The notes: generated by a model from the letters alone, not told the origin. Counted from the stretch's first letter, positions 12,337-23,824 are shown. The stretch: DNA of 64,000 nucleotides from Sanghuangporus weigelae (GCA_033182465.1 CP137320.1:496001-560000); one strand, 5' to 3'. Translations and numbers: made by a program.

Positions 12337-14452
12337 ATGTCATCATCAAAAGCCATCGGCATTGACTTGGGCACGACGTACTCGTGCGTAGGTGTTTGGC
12401 AGCATGATCGGGTAGAGATCATCGCGAATGACCAGGGCAACCGTACCACGCCCTCATATGTCTCCTTCTCTGACACTGAGCGTCTCATTGGCGATGCCGC
12501 GAAGAATCAGATCGCCATGAATCCCATTAACACTGTCTTCGACGCTAAGCGATTGATTGGTCGTCGATTTGACGATGCCGAGGTCCAGGCTGATCTCAAG
12601 CACTTCCCCTTCAAGGTCATCAGCAGGGAGGGCAAGCCTGTTATTGAGGTGCAATACCGAGGCGAGGCTAAGCATTTCGTGAGTAATTTGTTTTGACCTG
12701 ATTGTATGCTTTCACTCGAGTACTTACCATACCGTTATTAGACTCCTGAGGAAATCTCCTCCATGGTCCTTACGAAGATGAAGGAGACCGCTGAGAACTA
12801 CCTCGGTGGCACCATCACTGAGGCCGTCGTCACTGTCCCCGCTTACTTTAACGACTCGCAACGTCAGGCGACGAAGGACGCCGGTGTCATCTCTGGCCTT
12901 AACGTCCTTCGAATCATCAACGAGCCGACGGCGGCTGCTATCGCGTACGGTCTTGACAAGAAGGTCCAAGGCGAGCGCAATGTCCTCATTTTCGACCTTG
13001 GTGGAGGTACCTTCGATGTGTCGCTCTTGACCATTGAGGAGGGTATCTTCGAAGTCAAGGCCACCGCCGGTGACACTCACTTGGGTGGTGAGGACTTTGA
13101 CAACCGCCTTGTAAACCATTTCGTTCAGGAGTTTAAGCGCAAGAACAAGAAGGGTATGTATTTCTGATTCATCTCGATGGCGCATGATCATGGTATTGAC
13201 GCTGATTTCCTTAGATCTCTCTTCGAACCCGCGTGCTCTTCGCCGACTCCGTACCGCTTGCGAGCGTGCGAAGCGTACATTGTCGTCGGCTGCGCAGACG
13301 ACCATCGAGATTGACTCGCTCTACGAGGGTATTGACTTCTACACCTCGATTACACGTGCACGATTCGAGGAGTTGTGCCAAGATCTCTTCCGTTCCACGC
13401 TTGAACCTGTCGAGAAGGTTCTCCGGGACTCTAAGATCGACAAGTCCAATGTACACGAGATCGTCCTTGTCGGCGGTTCCACCCGTATCCCCCGAATTGT
13501 CAAGCTTGTGTCTGACTTCTTCAACGGCAAGGAGCCATGCAAGTCTATCAACCCAGATGAGGCTGTCGCGTATGGTGCTGCCGTCCAGGCTGCCATCCTC
13601 AAGGGTGACACCTCAGAGAAGACCCAGGACCTGCTTTTGCTTGACGTCGCTCCTCTATCCCTTGGTATCGAGACTGCTGGCGGTGTCATGACTGCACTTA
13701 TCAAGCGTAACACGACTGTCCCGACGAAGAAGTCAGAGATCTTCTCGACGTACGCCGACAACCAGCCCGGTGTGCTCATCCAGGTCTACGAGGGTGAGCG
13801 TGCGCGCACGAAGGACAACAACCTGCTCGGCAAGTTTGAGCTCACCGGTATCCCGCCCGCGCCTCGTGGTGTTCCGCAAATTGAAGTCACGTTCGATATC
13901 GATGCCAATGGTATTCTCAACGTCTCTGCCTCGGACAAGACGACTGGCAAATCGAACCGTATCACCATCACTAACGACAAGGGTCGGCTGTCGAAGGAGG
14001 ACATTGAGCGCATGGTCCGGGAGGCCGAGGAATTCAAGTCTGAAGATGAGGCTGAGGCTGCTCGTATTGCGTCGAAGAATGGTCTCGAGTCGTTCGCCTA
14101 CAACCTGCGTAACTCGATAAACGACGAGAAGGTCAAGTCGAAGTTCGAGGCTTCCGCGGACGGCAAGACCAAGCTGAAGGAGCTCGAGGATGCTATCCAC
14201 GAGACGATCACCTGGCTGGACGCGAACCAGCAGGCTACGAAGGACGAGTACGAGGACCGTCAGAAGCACCTGGAGACCGTTTCGAATCCGATCATGCAAT
14301 GGTTGTACTCACAGGGAGGCGCGCCTGGTGGATTCCCAGGAGGAGCACCTGGTGGATTCCCTGGCGGAGCTCCCGGAGGCGCACGCGGCGGGTTCCCTGG
14401 AGGTGCGAGCGGTGGTGCGGACGAGGGCCCGAGTGTCGAGGAAGTCGACTGA
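12337..14452 (+). CDS. HSP70 (SSA-type): cytosolic heat shock protein 70
   Basis: ATP-dependent chaperone, cytosolic or nuclear Ssa class. Exons 12337-12678, 12742-13153 and 13215-14452 give 663 residues, usual for the family. Visible marks are [14 protein letters not shown] near residue 10, the phosphate loop [10 protein letters not shown], the adenosine region [12 protein letters not shown], and the linker/SBD start [20 protein letters not shown]. The Gly/Pro/Ala-rich repeats of GGFPGGAP precede the C-terminal EEVD that docks TPR co-chaperones. The EEVD ending excludes mitochondrial and ER forms. Codons are strongly biased to C-ending forms, consistent with high expression. Upstream lie the direct-repeat HSE, a TATA box and a probable leader intron, so heat induction is expected. 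Confidence 0.97.
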
Positions 14453-14777
14453 ACGCGAACGCATAGCTTATGAACCTTCACGATTTGTTTTTCCTTACCT
14501 TATCACGCAATACCACGCTGCAAAATACAATTTTCGTGTTTTTTATCTTTCTTTTCTTTGTCTCTTTTACATAGTTAGTTGCCTGTACAATAGGGACGCT
14601 AAAATAAAAATTTCCCTAAGTGATGACATAATAAGGACTGAAAATGAAATAAAATTGGGTATTGATGTCTTGTCGCAGTGTGCTGCTGATTGGCGCGTGC
14701 TGCGCGTATATGCATCACCATCTTCTTCTTATTCTTATACCACCATCATCTCATATTCTCTCAGCAATTCGCTCGGC
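14453..14777. other. intergenic, no gene seen
   Basis: 3' UTR and downstream region of HSP70, T-rich and AT-rich, with AATAAA-like stretches near 14603 and 14650. It ends at the small first exon of the next gene. Confidence 0.5.
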
Positions 14778-16241
14778 ATGGCTGGTACGTTCTTTTGCTT
14801 TCCTGCTTTGCTCATCGTCGTCGAAATTCATCGCGTGCACTTGTAGCGATCTACGCGGTCTACACGTCGCCCACTCATACGCCAATACCTAACCATCTTC
14901 CAACTCTCATCGTTACTCCCCATGGTGCGTATGCCACCATCCTTATTCGTCAAAATAGTAGAAATTAAAGGTTCTTGCTGCTCAATATAGGCCAACCGTC
15001 GAACATCCTTTACTCGTACCTCCACACCAACTTCGTTCGTCTCTCCTTTATTACTGGTTGATAAGGAGCAACGCTAACAGTCCATTGCACAATTAGAACA
15101 CGGAGAACTACCTCCTGACACCATCGCCTCAGGGTGATCTCTGCGTCGCAAAACTCTTTCCTCCTCGACGAGATCAACCAGGCGTGAAGGGTGCAGGATC
15201 CGCTTCAGACCCCGGGCACGGCGGCAATGGCTCACCTCGCGTCGTGCGCTGCGAAGCCTCCCGCAACCTCAAATGGACCATCACCAACACAGGCGTCATC
15301 TCACCCATATATAAACTCGCCCTCCCTGCACCGGACTCCGCAGACCTCCCGCTCTTCCAGGTCTCGAAACCGAACCCGAACGCGGGATTCTGGAGTATGT
15401 TCTATTTTGCGTATGCGGGGCATAACATCCCGCCGAAGCGGATTGAGTTTGGGAAGATTCAGAAGAATCCGCCTGGACCGAATGGTGGTGGCACGCGTAT
15501 TACGATTACGGGTAAGACGCCTGAGGAGAAGGCGGTATGGCAGACCTTAGGCGAAGGTAACGAAGACTGTGTAGAATGGGTCGTATTATGCGCTGCGCTA
15601 AATCTTCTCGAGTACGTGGAGTCTTCTAGCTCTTTGTTTTCATTAATTTCAGGTTAATCGTTCTCATTTCTTTTTTCAACTCAATCAGTGATGAGATTCT
15701 CAAAGCGGCAGAGAAGACTATGGCGGCAGGACCACCTCCGGGCGCTGCTGCCACGCCGTCACCAGGTCCGCGCGCACCTGTCGCTCTTCGAGATCCAGGA
15801 CCTATTAGACAAAACAGCGCACCTGGTCCAGGTCCGGGCCCGGGTCCACAACCCATACCAGGACCTGCACGCTCACCGAACGGTCTGCCACCGCCGCAAG
15901 CTCGAGGACCTCCCCCACCGGGCCATCCAATGCTAGGCGGACCACCAGGACCAGGACCGAATGGCATGCACCCTCCACAGATGCGAGGTCCGGTCCCGCC
16001 TGGTGGGATGCCTATGAGCCCTGGGCCAGGACCTGGACCGGGCGGGATGCCTCCAGGGATGGGTCGAGGGTACCCGCCTCCTGGTCCACCTGGTGGGTTC
16101 GGACCGCCTCCTGGACCCGGTGGACCTGGAGGACCGGGTTTCATGGGTCCTGGACCTGGGCCACAGGGATTCCCTCCTGGTGGAGGACCCCCGCCTCAGC
16201 AACGAGGACCGATGCAGGCTCCGCCTCCTCGACGATTCTAG
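14778..16241 (+). CDS. Pro/Gly-rich protein with conserved-looking N-terminal domain
   Basis: I cannot name this family. The proposed start is ATGGCTG at 14778-14784, joined across an intron to an exon at 14991 (QPSNILYSYLHTNF). The next exon, from 15097, starts NTENYLLTPSPQG. The intron before it most likely runs 15033-15096, with a CTAAC branch site. A folded-looking domain of about 170 residues follows, including KLFPPRRDQPG, NLKWTITNTG, FQVSKPNPNAGFW and NIPPKRIEFGKIQK. After an intron near 15613-15689 the C-terminal ~180 residues are a Pro/Gly-rich disordered tail with many GPGPGP and PPGG blocks, ending PPPRRF. Such tails often bind SH3, WW or profilin partners, but that is inference. 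The first two junctions are the weakest part. Confidence 0.7.
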
Positions 16242-17015
16242 CCGTGATCGTGAAACGTTTGGCGGTTCTTTATTCGGGTTTCTCGTTTGCTTGATATACT
16301 TGCTTTCTCTTTTGCGTCCCGCTTTGTTGTTCCATCCTACTCTTCTTTTTTCTTCCTCTCATTAGGAGGACATCATCGCCATAGCCCTTATCGGGGACTT
16401 GATAGCTCAGTATTTTTGATACCTTTACTTACCGCCTTTTCCTTTCGACATGCAAGCAGGACTTGAAGTTATGCATACTCGTGCATATCTATATTTGGGG
16501 GTTGTTTGGTAGCCGTTTTCTTTTTCTCTTCCCTTGCTTGCTCTCTGTTTTCTTTCTTTATTTTCTTCTCTATTTTTCTTTCAATTCTGACAGAACATAA
16601 AGAAAGACTTTGATGTATACCATACTTCTCTCCGCCCCTTTCCTCTCCTTCCCTCCTTTCCAATTTCTATTCATTCTCTTTTTTAGCTCTCCTGACTTGT
16701 GGCTCTTTTTTATCTTTTTTTGTCGTTTTCTCCTGATTGATCAATAACGACGGAGACGGCGAAGATGATGGTTGTATATTTCAAGGTTTACTAGCTAGTA
16801 CAGGATGTTGAGGTGGTTTATGTTGATGCTGGGCTAGGGAGAAGAACATATGTCGAAAGGAATCTAATACCCCCGTTTTACTTTTTTTGTTCTGAAGGAT
16901 GACCGATAAGTACAGTCATGGTATTTAAATAAACTATGAGTCGATATTAGGCCTATATTCAAGAACAATCTAACATGAATAAAATATACCCTCCTTGCCC
17001 GGTTCGTCAGCTCAC
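16242..17015. other. intergenic, pyrimidine-rich
   Basis: Convergent 3' flanks of the Pro/Gly-rich gene and P450 copy 2. Long C/T-rich runs occur at about 16500-16730. No gene supported. Confidence 0.5.
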
Positions 17016-19314
17016 TCACTCACGAGCCGTCAAGATGACAGGCAGCCTTCCGACCTTCATGACGAAGTGGTCCTGCAAATCTTCTTCCCACTGGCTCGCA
17101 TCATAGTCTCCTCCTCCTCCTTCCGAGTCCAGCTTTCCCCCCAGCCGAACGTCGAACTTCTGCATGACGGTAGCGACGACCATGCGCATCTCCGTCAGCG
17201 CGAGGTTCTTTCCCACGCAACTCGCGGGCCCGCTCGAGAAGGGGATGAACGCCGTCGTGTTGGTCGTGTAGCGTTCCGAATTTTTCGATGTGGTACTGTT
17301 GTTATTGGGAGAGTTGGGAGACACGTCTAGCCATCGCTCGGGGATGAACGATTCTGGTGAAGGTGAGAAGTATCGCGGGTCCCTGTGTAGGGCGTACGGA
17401 GGGATGTAGATTGCTGTGTTCTCCGGGATGAACCTTTGACACGGGGATCAACACATTTTGGGTCGAAGATAGTTTGTATTGGAGACGAGCGACACACCTG
17501 CCTGCAACCAATTTCCCGCCGCTCCCTTTTAACGGGGCACGTTGGAGTGCAGTAGGGACAGCCGGTTGGAGACGTAGTGTCTCATTACTATCGTGCAAGT
17601 CAAAACAGAAAACCAATTAGAGCAAGTCACTGAGAATCAAAGCTTGATATTTATGTACATTACGGCAGTTAAGTACGGCATTACAGCGAGCTTCACGCTA
17701 TCCAGAGGATCTCCTTCTCCAAATGGGAAAGCAAAGTCGACCTCAGCTTTGAGTCGCTCATGTGCCTCGCGATGCGTCAGGATGTAGTAGAATATGCCAC
17801 CGAGGATCGTCGCTGTTGTGTCTGCGCCTGCAACAATAGCTGCGTAGATATCGTTGGTGGCCTGGTCTGGAGGTACCTCGACGTCTTCGAGCTTATCCTC
17901 ATTTGTCTGGGAACGTATATGAATTTGGTGATGAATGCAAACTGAGGCTGTTATTATTGATTTTTGACTCACGATGAAGTAAAACAGGTCCTTTCGAGTG
18001 GAGCCCTTTTCCTTCCTTTTGTTAATGCAGGTTTTACCGAACTCGAAAAACCGTTTGGAGTCTTCTGGTATCAGATCCAGATAGTCAATTAGTCCGATAA
18101 TCCAAGGAATATGCTCGAGGTATCCTGTCGCTCTGATTCCGCATGTTAGGATCACGAAAAGGAAGAAATATGACGACTTGAATGTACCTCATTGTTTGCT
18201 CGAGTATCCGTTTGAATCCCTTATCGTCCCCGTCACGCATGAACTCGAAACCGCCGCCAAAGCTATATCGGCTGAATAAGTTCGAAGTCGAACTAACAAT
18301 CATATATGAGAGTCTTACACCAAATCACCCATGAAGTCATATCTGTGGATATTTTGAGCCTATGTATCAGAGCCAAGGCAGCAGAATACGCACGTGAAGG
18401 AAGACATCCATTCCGCAAGATCCACCACTTCACCATTAGTCTGGTCCTTCGCGGCACTTTTGCCAAGGTGCTCAGTGAGCTGCAACACACGACTAGATAA
18501 AATTGGCTGATAATCCTTGAGGGCGGAAGTTGTAAAACCATGGTTCCATAGCTTCCGGCGTTCTCTGTGTTCATTTACGTCCGGCATCGTGACGATGTTT
18601 GGTGGTGTATTATGTTTATAGTGAGCAACGTACTCTGGAAAAAGGCTCTTAGTACCTAAAGCTAAAGAACAAAACGAACAGGCGGTACGAACGAGGTCCT
18701 TTTTGCGTCCCGTCAATAGCAAAGACGGACTGAACTGCATCGACGTCTACTATTGATACTTCATTTGGACCTGGATTAAAATCAGCTCGAGTGACTGATT
18801 TTCTTCGGCTATTATCGACGCACCGACTCGAACGAATGGGCCGTACTGATCATGGAGCCTCTTGAAGAGAATATGTTGCTTGCCACCAAACGCGTACAGT
18901 GTAGCAGCAAATTTTGATACTTTCAGAATGATGGGACCAGGGTACTTCGCAAGAGGATGTAAAGGTGAGACGCGATACAGGACAATTGACAAGCACAGGA
19001 TGGAGTAGAAGAGTCCATAGGTAACCAATAAGCCGAAGGCTTGAGAGGAGAAGTGCCTTGATACGAAGGTAAAGGGCAGCAAAGGGATGGCGCCTAGAAG
19101 AAAGAAGGAAGCGACGAAATTTCTTGGCTCAGACTCATATTTATTGTAAACCTTGTGCACGGCCTGGGAAATGAGATGAGCACACCGCCTCTTCCAGTAT
19201 CAGTAAATGATAGCTCACCAGTGCACAGAAACACACAAAGAGTACGGAGTCGAAGAGGTTCAGAGAAGGTAGGAAGGCTTCGAGACGGCCAATGAAAAGA
19301 CCCAGAGGAGACAT
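17016..19314 (-). CDS. cytochrome P450 monooxygenase (copy 2)
   Basis: Paralogue of the P450 at 1270-3431. It starts MSPLGLFIGRLEAFLPSL at 19314 with a hydrophobic segment and joins YNKYESEPRNFVASFFLLG. Then come AKYPGP, DQYGPFVRVG, the WNHGF region, the I-helix AGADTTAT near 17810-17840, the K-helix ETLR, and the heme loop FSSGPASCVGKNLAL near 17200-17260. It ends ILTARE. The meander/C-terminal part has a small insertion (GKLDSEGGGGDYD) relative to copy 1. It again has Ala where most P450s have Arg in the heme motif. All exons join without an evident break. The function is an unknown oxidation. Confidence 0.88.
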
Positions 19315-19697
19315 GGTGGATGTAATCCAACGTGCCGATTGATAAACAAGCAAAGACAACGTTTCAGAGGAAGAGTCCTAGCCGAACATGCTTCTATCAT
19401 AGGTGCAGTGCAATTTGTTGATCAACTTGATGCTTCAGGTCCGCGACGAGCCGAAGTTTTAAATAGCCTATAAATGAGTATTCATTGGTCGCCGGTCGGA
19501 AGTGCGTCTTCTGAACGGACTCAGGCAGATCCATATTTCAGAAGAGGGTCGTAATTCTACGGCGCGGGCTTACAGTTGAAAAGAAAAGAAATACGATAGT
19601 AGCTGGATAAATGTCAATTCAATCAAGAAGAGACGAACATCACGTGATCTTGACCTGAACAGAAACTTCGCCGCTTGAGTCTATCGAGGCAATTCAA
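19315..19697. other. divergent promoter region, P450 copy 2 and PIG-Y
   Basis: 383 bp between divergent starts. A CACGTGA box lies near 19640. No open frame of note. Confidence 0.5.
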
Positions 19698-20000
19698 ATG
19701 ACCATGACGAGCATTTCGTTTGGCGAGGGATATCTTGTCATACTCGTATCGGTTCTATTCTTGTTTATTGGCAGCTATGCCGTTCTCTTGAGCGCGTTTC
19801 TTCCCCTCACAGGCATCCCGGTAAGAGATTGTTTTTTAATCTGGTCCAAGATCTTATGGAACAACGTGGCATACCGTTAGGTACTTGATGCACTCGCGAA
19901 CGATACTCATTACAAGTATTTTGCAGTTCTCGTTGTTCCAATGAGCGTTTACTTCGTCATCGCAAATTGGGTGGGTTGGCAGTATTATCGAAACTCGTGA
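19698..20000 (+). CDS. PIG-Y-like subunit of GPI-GlcNAc transferase
   Basis: An 80-residue protein from two exons, 19698-19820 and 19881-20000, joined over a 60-nt GT-AG intron. The first hydrophobic segment (YLVILVSVLFLFIGSYAVLL) is followed by a short lumenal or cytosolic loop ending HYKYF. The second segment leads to the end NWVGWQYYRNS. Two membrane spans, the small size and the W-x-G-W-x-x-Y/F-R-x C-terminus fit PIG-Y, a small ER subunit of the complex that starts GPI-anchor synthesis by moving GlcNAc to phosphatidylinositol. The gene is short enough to be missed by automated callers. Confidence 0.75.
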
Positions 20001-20728
20001 TAAAACATGGTCGTCAATCCTGAGCAAGCACTACGGAAGCATGGAAGAGCTGTCCGAGTCGTTGGAGCAATTCCACACTGCCCCCGCACGAGACAGCGCG
20101 AACCCGAGTATAAGGACGCGGACATACGTACCAGTTCAATTCGTGTGAGTTATTCACCCTACCAGAGCAGCTTACGGTACTTATGCATTCTCCGCCGACT
20201 CTGCGTACACATTTATACGATCCAATATCGTAGACGCAACGATCAAAAAATTTGAATCGTCATTACGCATCTATTTACGTCAATGGAGTGCTTGATCCAG
20301 CATGATCCTCTTACAAAGGACATCCTATGTATTCGTTTACGTTCACGGAACTACGGACTCACGGCGACCAGTATCGTGGCAGTGAAGGAAACCGATGTCC
20401 GAAACGGACTTCATGAATCTGAATATCGACTAAACTGGCATTGAACATGCCTCGTGTAACCGAATGCTGGCCACTCTTATTACTGATTGTCTCGGTGCGC
20501 AAGTACTCGCGGAGCTTATGATCATGCTTGAAGATGGCATGAAGATTCGGCTACCGACGGACGAGTGCGTCTGATAGGAAGACCATTACACAAGCGGCTA
20601 TCATTAGACAAATTGCAAATGCGGATTTCCAGGATATGGCGATAGGACGGGTCATAGAGTACACATGCATACAATGAATGGGCTTGTTCCGCTCCATGGC
20701 GGAGTTCAACCTTGGCTTCCCAGAGGAC
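20001..20728. other. intergenic; start of tandem duplication
   Basis: Small frames only. From about 20440 the sequence is homologous to about 22250-22520 (shared blocks such as CGCGGAGCTTA and GAAGA-rich stretches with many substitutions), marking the left part of the duplicated unit. Confidence 0.5.
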
Positions 20729-21735
20729 CTAATCCTCATTCACAACATCCATTTCGTCGCCAATTACATTCTGACTCAGTTCTCGCTGCCTGTTGTCCTG
20801 CTCAGCATTCTCCTGGCGCTTCGCTTCTGCCAATCTCGCCTCTCTCTCGGCCTGTTTTCGTGCGCGTTCTTCTCGCGCTAGTTTGCGTCGTATGAACGTC
20901 GCCTTCGTCTTCTCCGCGTGTTCTTCGAGGTGCGCCTTCATTGTGGACAAGTCTCTAGCTGTGAAGCGGCACTCGATACCTCCATCCTTGTAGTAACATT
21001 CGTACACCGGATGTTGCTTCGAATACGCGTCATCGTCGTCGGGATACTTGAGGCTCAGCTTCTTCCTACGCATGACTTCCAGGTTCTGCGTGAGATGAAC
21101 TTTCAGCCCCGATGATCACTCATTGCAAGAACGGATATGCACAACTCACGTCATGGAACCTCTCTTCGACTATCTCGAACCAAGACAAAACCTCATCGAG
21201 GTGGATGAATTGCCCGTGCTCAGGGTGGAACGAGAAGAAGTGGCGAGGTTGCTTCATATGACTCCCACACAAATCATCCGACATAACGTGCATATGCAGG
21301 TACCTGCTCATAGTCAGAGGCATCGCTGCGAAGCATTGTCACGAAACCATACCTAAAGGAAGGATTGACCTTGAACCCCATCCAAAAATTATCGACATAT
21401 CCATAGCTGTACTCCATCTCCTCTGCAAGTCTGCCTTTAAGGATCTCTGCATCCTCGCGCATCTCTTGTAGCAGCGCTTGCGCTTCGCTTTTACTCACTT
21501 CGGGCGACGTCAGCCAAGTATAGAGGTCCTTCAGGTTCGCTGGGACGCGTGGCGGGGCTCCGACCCGAGGAATCATAATAACGTGTATTTTCGACTTCGG
21601 AAACTGCTCGTGCACCGTCAATGTCCGTGGTGTATGCCAATAAAGGATTTTACGCGGAAGGACTTTCTCCGGATCTACAAGGGATGCATACTTTGCATAG
21701 AGCTTGGAGTCGAATCCGGTCGTGGAACTCGACAT
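20729..21735 (-). CDS. aprataxin/Hnt3-like HIT protein with C-terminal zinc finger (copy A)
   Basis: Three exons: MSSSTTGFDSKL from 21735; an exon beginning RYLHMHVMSDDL; and a C-terminal exon with a zinc finger. The 49-nt intron before RYLHMHV must be removed. Family knowledge: aprataxin/Hnt3 removes 5'-AMP from aborted DNA ligations using a HxHxHxx motif. Here the triad reads Y-x-H-x-H, with the first His replaced by Tyr and the presumed nucleophile (middle His) and last His kept. The finger has C-x8-C-x12-H-x3-H instead of the usual C-x2-C knuckle. A long basic/charged helix (REERARKQAEREARLAEAKR) ends the protein. About 290 residues, no break. Near twin of copy B. Confidence 0.85.
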
Positions 21736-22528
21736 GACGGAAGTAAACAGGGAGGTATCAAATGAGTAAGAAACGGGAGCAAAACATGCGATGCAGTGTA
21801 GGCTTCCATCGTTGGTCCTTAAATAAAGGAACTTTGTCGCTTACTGCGGCCTGGCCGATCATTGGATTCACGAGTTTCTTTCAGAATTCTGTTCTTTCCT
21901 AGTCACCGTGTCGCGTCGTGACGCTGACCACGTGACTGTGACTTGCAATAAAGAAATTCAGCCGCGGCGGTCGCATTTAATGATTTACTTATGGCCAGAT
22001 CATAATACCACAGTTCAAAGAACTTCGGCCGTAGCATTCTATGCGCTCTTCTGCTTTTTACGGGGCGCATCCGAATCGGCGTCGTGTATCTGGCTCGACG
22101 CCTCAAAGGCTGAGTCAGACGTCAAGAGCTATCTCCTGTTTCAGATCTGGATCTATCACTGTTTTCCTCCGTCTCAGCCTCCGCTTTCTATCTGCTTCCG
22201 CCGCCTTCCCTCATCAAAATGCTCTTGAAGATGCATTTTCAGGACAGGCATGTCGGCATTAAGCATGTCTCGTGCAGCGGAACATTGGGCACAATTAGCT
22301 TGATGCGGAGGTAGTCGCGGAGCTTAGGACCCATGCTTGAGAATGACGTGAAGACAGTTACCCACGGACGAGTGAATCTTACAGGAGGTCTATTATACAA
22401 GCATCTATCAAGGGACAGTTATTCCTATGCAGATGTCTAGGACATGATAGTGGGACAGACTATGGCATACATGTACTACGAAGAACAAACTTGTTCCATC
22501 CGGCGGCAGCGACAACTGTCGTAGTCCC
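21736..22528. other. spacer between Hnt3-like copies A and B
   Basis: Contains the 5' flank of copy A (TCGCGTCG and CACGTGA boxes near 21911-21937), the decayed gene fragment at 22030-22250, and the start of duplication unit 2. No intact gene. Confidence 0.6.
22030..22250 (-). pseudogene. decayed 3' fragment of an Hnt3-like gene
   Basis: This matches the C-terminal coding end of the gene at 23825-24833. Shared blocks include TGGCTCGACGCCTCAAAGG and TCCTGTTTCAGATCTGGATC. Relative to it the fragment lacks several short stretches (after GTCAAGAG, inside the charged linker, and before the finger) that shift the frame. It stops before the zinc-finger Cys pair. It is best explained as the truncated right end of the duplication unit, not a working gene. 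Confidence 0.75.
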
Positions 22529-23543
22529 TCAAGCGTTCTGGTCCTCGCTCACAACATCTATTTCGTCGACATTTGCATTCCGGTCCAGTCCACGTTGCTC
22601 ATCGTCCTGCTCAGCATTCTCCTGGCGCTTCGCTTCTGCCAATCTCGCCTCTCTCTCGGCCTGTTTTCGTGCGCGTTCTTCTCGCGCTAGTTTGCGTCGT
22701 ATGAACGTCGCCTTCGTCTTCTCCGCGTGTTCTTCGAGATGCGCCTTCATTGTGGACAGATCTCTAGCTGCGAAGCGGCACTCGATACTTCCATCCTTGT
22801 AATAACAATCGTACACCGGATGTTGCTTAAAATACACGTCGTCGTCGTCGGGATACTTGAGTCTCAGCTTCTTCCTTCGCATGACTTCCAGATTCTGCGA
22901 GGGAGGAACGTTCAAACCTGATGATCACTCATCATAAGAACAACTATGTTCCACTCACGTCCTGGAACCTCTCTTCGACTATCTCGAACCAAGACAGAAC
23001 CTCATCGAGATGGATGAATTGCTCGTGCTCAGGATGGAACGAGAAGAAGTGGCGAGGTTGCTTCATGTAACTCCCACACAAATCATCCGACATGACGTGC
23101 AGATGCAAGTACCTGCTCAGAGTCAGAATAGTCAGAGGAGTCGTCAAGATGAAACCACACCTGTAAGAAGGGTCGACCTTGAATCCCATCCAGAAATTAC
23201 CGACATAGCCATGAGAAGATTCCATCTTATCCGCTAGCACGCCTTTAAGGACCTCTGCATCCTCTCGCATCTCTTGCAGGAGCGTCTGTGCTTCACTTTT
23301 ACTCACTTCGGGCGACGTCAGCCAAGTATAGAGGTCCTTCAGGTTCGCTGGGACGCGTGGAGGCGCACCGACCCGAGGAATCATAATAACGTGCATCTTT
23401 GATTTTGGAAATTTCTCGTGCACCGTCAATGTTCGTGATGTATGCCAACAACAGATATCCGGTGTAAGGACCTTCTTCGGATCCACGAAAGATGCATACT
23501 TCGCGAAGAGCTTGGGATCGAATCCGCTGTTGGAGCTCGACAT
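22529..23543 (-). CDS. aprataxin/Hnt3-like HIT protein with C-terminal zinc finger (copy B)
   Basis: Near twin of copy A. The start MSSSNSGFDPKL at 23543 is chosen because it aligns with copy A, although the frame is open 10 codons further up. The first intron here is 48 nt, a multiple of three with no stop, so retention would add 16 residues in frame (ending ILTLS). Splicing gives YRYLHLHVMSDDL, colinear with copy A. The triad is again Y-x-H-x-H. The finger is C-x8-C-x12-H-x3-H, followed by the same charged helix. The last residues (DEIDVVSEDQNA) differ slightly. Intact. Expected role: nucleic-acid repair hydrolase or a derived nucleotide-binding protein. Confidence 0.85.
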
Positions 23544-23824
23544 AGCGGAAGCAGACAAGAGAGACGGGAACAAAAGATGCGATGCAGTGTACGCTTCTGT
23601 CGTTGGATCTTATATAAAGCACCTTTGTTGCCTACTGACGTTAATATGGTCTAGCCGATCATTGAGTTTACCACGAGTTTCTCTCAGAATTCTATTCTTT
23701 CTTTCCTGGTCGCCGTCTCGCGTCGTGACATTTTCACGTAACTGTGACTTTCAAGCCTGAAATTCAGCCCTTGTCGCATTCATTCGTGGCCAGACTAATA
23801 ATACTACAATTCAAGGATTCCATC
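23544..23824. other. short spacer, copy B promoter
   Basis: 5' flank of copy B with a TATATAAAG-like TATA box near 23612 and a TCGCGTCG box near 23718. It lies between copy B and the 3' end of the next gene. Confidence 0.5.

Larger units (their letters stand above)
20440..22250. repeat. tandem duplication, unit 1 (about 1.8 kb)
   Basis: The unit contains one Hnt3-like gene, its 5' flank and a decayed copy of the 3' part of the Hnt3-like gene at 23825. It aligns by eye with 22251-24065 along its length. Coding parts are very similar; flanks are more diverged and carry small indels. The junction near 22250 joins 3'-gene-like sequence to downstream-flank-like sequence, with GGCAT present at all three breakpoints. 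Confidence 0.75.

Noticed and set aside
12724-14299. Long open frames (up to 193 codons) antisense to HSP70
   Set aside because: They mirror the strongly biased codons of HSP70; antisense frames of this gene family are a known artefact and show no independent features.
15626-16144. 172-codon Gly/Pro-rich frame antisense to the Pro/Gly-rich gene
   Set aside because: Reverse reading of GC-rich Pro/Gly codons; the plus strand has the spliced, coherent protein.
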